Below, piece after piece: positions 6,441 through 8,002 of a stretch of DNA of 8,002 nt. Under the pieces are notes generated by a model, which saw only the letters and a list, made by a program, of their open reading frames with translations, ran no database searches and was not told the origin of the DNA. Source of the stretch: Planctomycetaceae bacterium (GTDB lineage Bacteria > Planctomycetota > UBA1135 > GCA-002686595); contig JABWBL010000134.1 in the NCBI GenBank assembly GCA_013360535.1, forward strand, positions 1 through 8,002. The letters run 5' to 3'. Position numbers and translations under genes: made by a program. Each line of letters begins with the position of its first letter. Position 1 is the first letter of the stretch.

Positions 6441-7490
6441 TCAGGCCTGCAGGAGCAGCAGCTCCGAGCAGAAGCCGGGGCCCATCGCGAGCAGGACGCC
6501 CTTGGTGCCGGGCTTCGGCGGGCGCTGCTCTAGCGTGCGCTCGAGGATGAGCATCACCGACGCGCTCGAGAGGTTGCCGGCGTTGCGCAGCGACTCCCAG
6601 GAGATCGCGACCGCGGCGTCGTCGAGGCCGAGCGAGTCGCGCGCGGCTTCGAGCACCTTCGGGCCGCCGGGGTGGCAGATCCAGAACGAGATGTCCTGCG
6701 GCGTGAGCTTGTGGTCGGCGAGGAACTTCGCGCAGTCGGGGCCGAGACGCTCCTTCGCGACGGAGGGCACCGAGGGCGAGAGCACGATCTTGAAGCCGTG
6801 CGCGCCGATGGTCCAGCCCATCACGTCCTCGGTGTCGCGGTAAAACACCGAGCGCGTGTCGACGACCGTGAGGCCGCGCGCGGGATGTTCGGCGCCGACG
6901 ATCACCGCGGCGCTCGCACCGTCGCCGAAAAGGCCGCAGGAAATGACGTGCGCGAGCGAGACGTCGTCGCGTTGCCAGGTCAGCGAGCACAGCTCGATCG
7001 TCAGCACGAGCGCGACACCCTTCGGCCGGCCGCGCACGAAGTCCGTCGCGCGCGCGAGCGCCGCGGCTCCCGCGACGCAGCCCAGGCCGAACAGCGGCAT
7101 GCGGCGAATGTCCGAGCGGAAACCCATCTTGTTGCACAGGCGCGCGTCGATCGACGGCGCGGCGAGACCGGTCACGGTCGAGAACAGGATCAGGTCGACG
7201 TCGGCGGCCTTGAGTCCCGCGCGGTCGAGCGCCTTCTGCACGGCTTCCTGCCCGAGCTCGAGCGCCACGCGGATCCACTGGTCGTTGAAGTCCGTGAAGC
7301 TCTCGAGCTTCTCGTACTCGTTGATCTCGAGCGCAAACGCGCGACCCTCGACGCCGCAGTTGTCCATCAGAGCGGGCAGGCGCCGCACGATCTCCGGCTT
7401 GTGCGCCCAGATGCGCTCGAGCCGCGCCTGCACCGTCTTCTGGTCGTAGTAGTACTTGGGGAAAGCGCTGGCGGCGGAGGCGATTCTCAT
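6441..7490 (-). CDS. Type III polyketide synthase (chalcone/stilbene synthase family)
   Basis: A 349-residue thiolase-fold homodimeric ketosynthase, slightly shorter than plant chalcone synthase and typical of bacterial members. The catalytic triad is intact: Cys138 in LFGLGCVAGA, His273 in CHPGGPK and Asn306 in RNAGNLSSAS. The His-Asn spacing (33) equals that of plant chalcone synthase (H303-N336) and the Cys-His spacing is 135 against 139. CGLFGDGASA (185-194) and MGPGF (336-340) are the family's conserved active-site and C-terminal loops. It should condense malonyl-CoA extender units on an acyl-CoA starter to give pyrones, resorcinols or phloroglucinols; starter and chain length cannot be told from sequence. 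The ATG at 7490 overlaps the upstream methyltransferase stop as ATGA, has no Shine-Dalgarno, and gives the expected N-terminus (MRIASAASAFP). A longer in-frame extension to 7946 would run inside the methyltransferase gene and is rejected. Cytoplasmic. Confidence 0.95.
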   Translation of the reverse strand: MRIASAASAFPKYYYDQKTVQARLERIWAHKPEIVRRLPALMDNCGVEGRAFALEINEYEKLESFTDFNDQWIRVALELGQEAVQKALDRAGLKAADVDLILFSTVTGLAAPSIDARLCNKMGFRSDIRRMPLFGLGCVAGAAALARATDFVRGRPKGVALVLTIELCSLTWQRDDVSLAHVISCGLFGDGASAAVIVGAEHPARGLTVVDTRSVFYRDTEDVMGWTIGAHGFKIVLSPSVPSVAKERLGPDCAKFLADHKLTPQDISFWICHPGGPKVLEAARDSLGLDDAAVAISWESLRNAGNLSSASVMLILERTLEQRPPKPGTKGVLLAMGPGFCSELLLLQA

Positions 7491-8002
7491 GGGCGAAGTC
7501 GAGGCAGGATGTAGGGCACGCCGGAGCGGTAGCTCTCGAAGCGCTGACCGTAGATGCGGAGATAACGACGTTCCTTGTGGAGCGGGCCGATCGCGCAATA
7601 GAGCGACCATAGGACCGCGAGCACGAGGCTGTCGAGCGTGTGCACGGGTCCGGTCCACAAGGTGAGCGCGAAGCCGAGGTACACCGGCTGGCGGCAAGCG
7701 CGGAACAGGCCCTTGGTCGGCAAGTCGCCGTAGTTGGGGCGTGTGCCCTTGAGCACCGCGGTCCAACCGATGGAACCTGTCTGCAGGCCGAGCCCAGCGT
7801 CGTTCAGCGCCTTGATGAGGAACAGCCAGCTCGCTGCGAACAGCGCGCGGAAAAGCCACAGGCTCGCGCCGTCGGCCTCGTGCAGCACGCTGCCAGTCGG
7901 CGACCAGAGCGCGAAGGTCGCGAGCACCTGCAGGCTGCCGATCCACGCGAACGTCGTCGGTGCGAGGTCGCGGCCGAGCTCGCGCGGCGCGAGGCGCGCG
8001 AG
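7487..8002 (-). CDS. Membrane methyltransferase of the isoprenylcysteine carboxyl methyltransferase / NnrU-like group (5' end missing)
   Basis: The frame is open through the right edge: 171 visible residues ending at TGA (7489-7487). GTG at 7927 is an internal codon, because in-frame coding with a plausible membrane helix continues upstream. Seen: four hydrophobic segments at about residues 16-33, 47-66, 107-119 and 123-140 of the visible part, then the C-terminal signature KERRYLRIYG, RFESYR, VPYILP, which matches the EER..F...Y..Y...VP.L.P end of ICMT-like enzymes. The usual RHPxY motif reads R104-Q105-P106-V-Y. Family role: SAM-dependent methylation of a lipophilic substrate at the membrane. 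The ATGA overlap with the type III polyketide synthase implies translational coupling and suggests it methylates the polyketide, as BpsB does for alkylpyrones made by BpsA in Bacillus subtilis. Whether it is an active methyltransferase is not certain. Confidence 0.8.
   Translation of the reverse strand, partial: LARLAPRELGRDLAPTTFAWIGSLQVLATFALWSPTGSVLHEADGASLWLFRALFAASWLFLIKALNDAGLGLQTGSIGWTAVLKGTRPNYGDLPTKGLFRACRQPVYLGFALTLWTGPVHTLDSLVLAVLWSLYCAIGPLHKERRYLRIYGQRFESYRSGVPYILPRLRP

Noticed and set aside
6434..6470. Possible bidirectional terminator at the FG-GAP/polyketide synthase junction (CAGGCCTG at 6442-6449; short GGAGC/GCTCC stem nearby)
   Set aside because: The stems are only 4-5 bp, lie inside the polyketide synthase coding end, and have no T-tract. 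They are expected by chance in GC-rich DNA.
7491..7946. Extension of the polyketide synthase start to 7946
   Set aside because: It overlaps the methyltransferase in another frame. The methyltransferase translation shows real membrane segments and family motifs, while the extension is Arg-rich noise.
1..8002. CRISPR arrays, tRNA/rRNA genes, insertion sequences, toxin-antitoxin or phage defence modules
   Set aside because: I saw no regularly spaced direct repeats, cloverleaf candidates, transposase motifs or terminal inverted repeats. Intergenic space totals under 130 bp and all of it is accounted for.

Overview
The window is an 8 kb piece of a very GC-rich bacterial chromosome with almost no non-coding DNA. 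It carries seven genes, two of them cut by the window edges. The best lineage guess is Planctomycetota. That rests on the roughly 142-residue Cys-containing C-terminal domain shared by the two FG-GAP proteins, which resembles the C-terminal region of many secreted planctomycete proteins as I remember them. High GC, large exported beta-propeller proteins and starts without Shine-Dalgarno sequences fit but do not prove it.

Layout, left to right: (1) the 3' part of a + strand gene for a c-type cytochrome fused to an ethylbenzene-dehydrogenase-type haem-binding domain, ending at 947; (2) a convergent - strand membrane dipeptidase (peptidase family M19), 944-2143, whose stop codon lies in the same CTAG as the stop of gene 1; (3) a divergent + strand class IV PLP aminotransferase, 2169-3035, separated from gene 2 by 25 bp containing the palindrome CGTATACG; (4) and (5) two tandem + strand paralogues, 3123-4748 and 4754-6433, each with a signal peptide, seven FG-GAP calcium-loop repeats (an integrin-like seven-bladed propeller) and the same C-terminal domain; (6) a convergent - strand type III polyketide synthase, 6441-7490; (7) a - strand ICMT/NnrU-like membrane methyltransferase, running off the right edge and overlapping the start of gene 6 by ATGA.

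Three groups can be inferred. Genes 6 and 7 look like a translationally coupled two-gene unit in which the polyketide synthase makes an alkylpyrone, alkylresorcinol or related product and the membrane enzyme methylates it. Genes 4 and 5 look like a local duplication of an exported surface or secreted protein. Genes 2 and 3 share a tiny divergent promoter region and could both act in amino-acid or peptide turnover, but that is only contextual. There are no RNA genes, mobile elements, CRISPR arrays or gene-free stretches above 100 bp. I see no clear new defence or mobile system. The most interesting items are the C-terminal domain of the tandem propellers and the polyketide synthase/methyltransferase pair, which has a Q in place of the usual His of the RHP motif.
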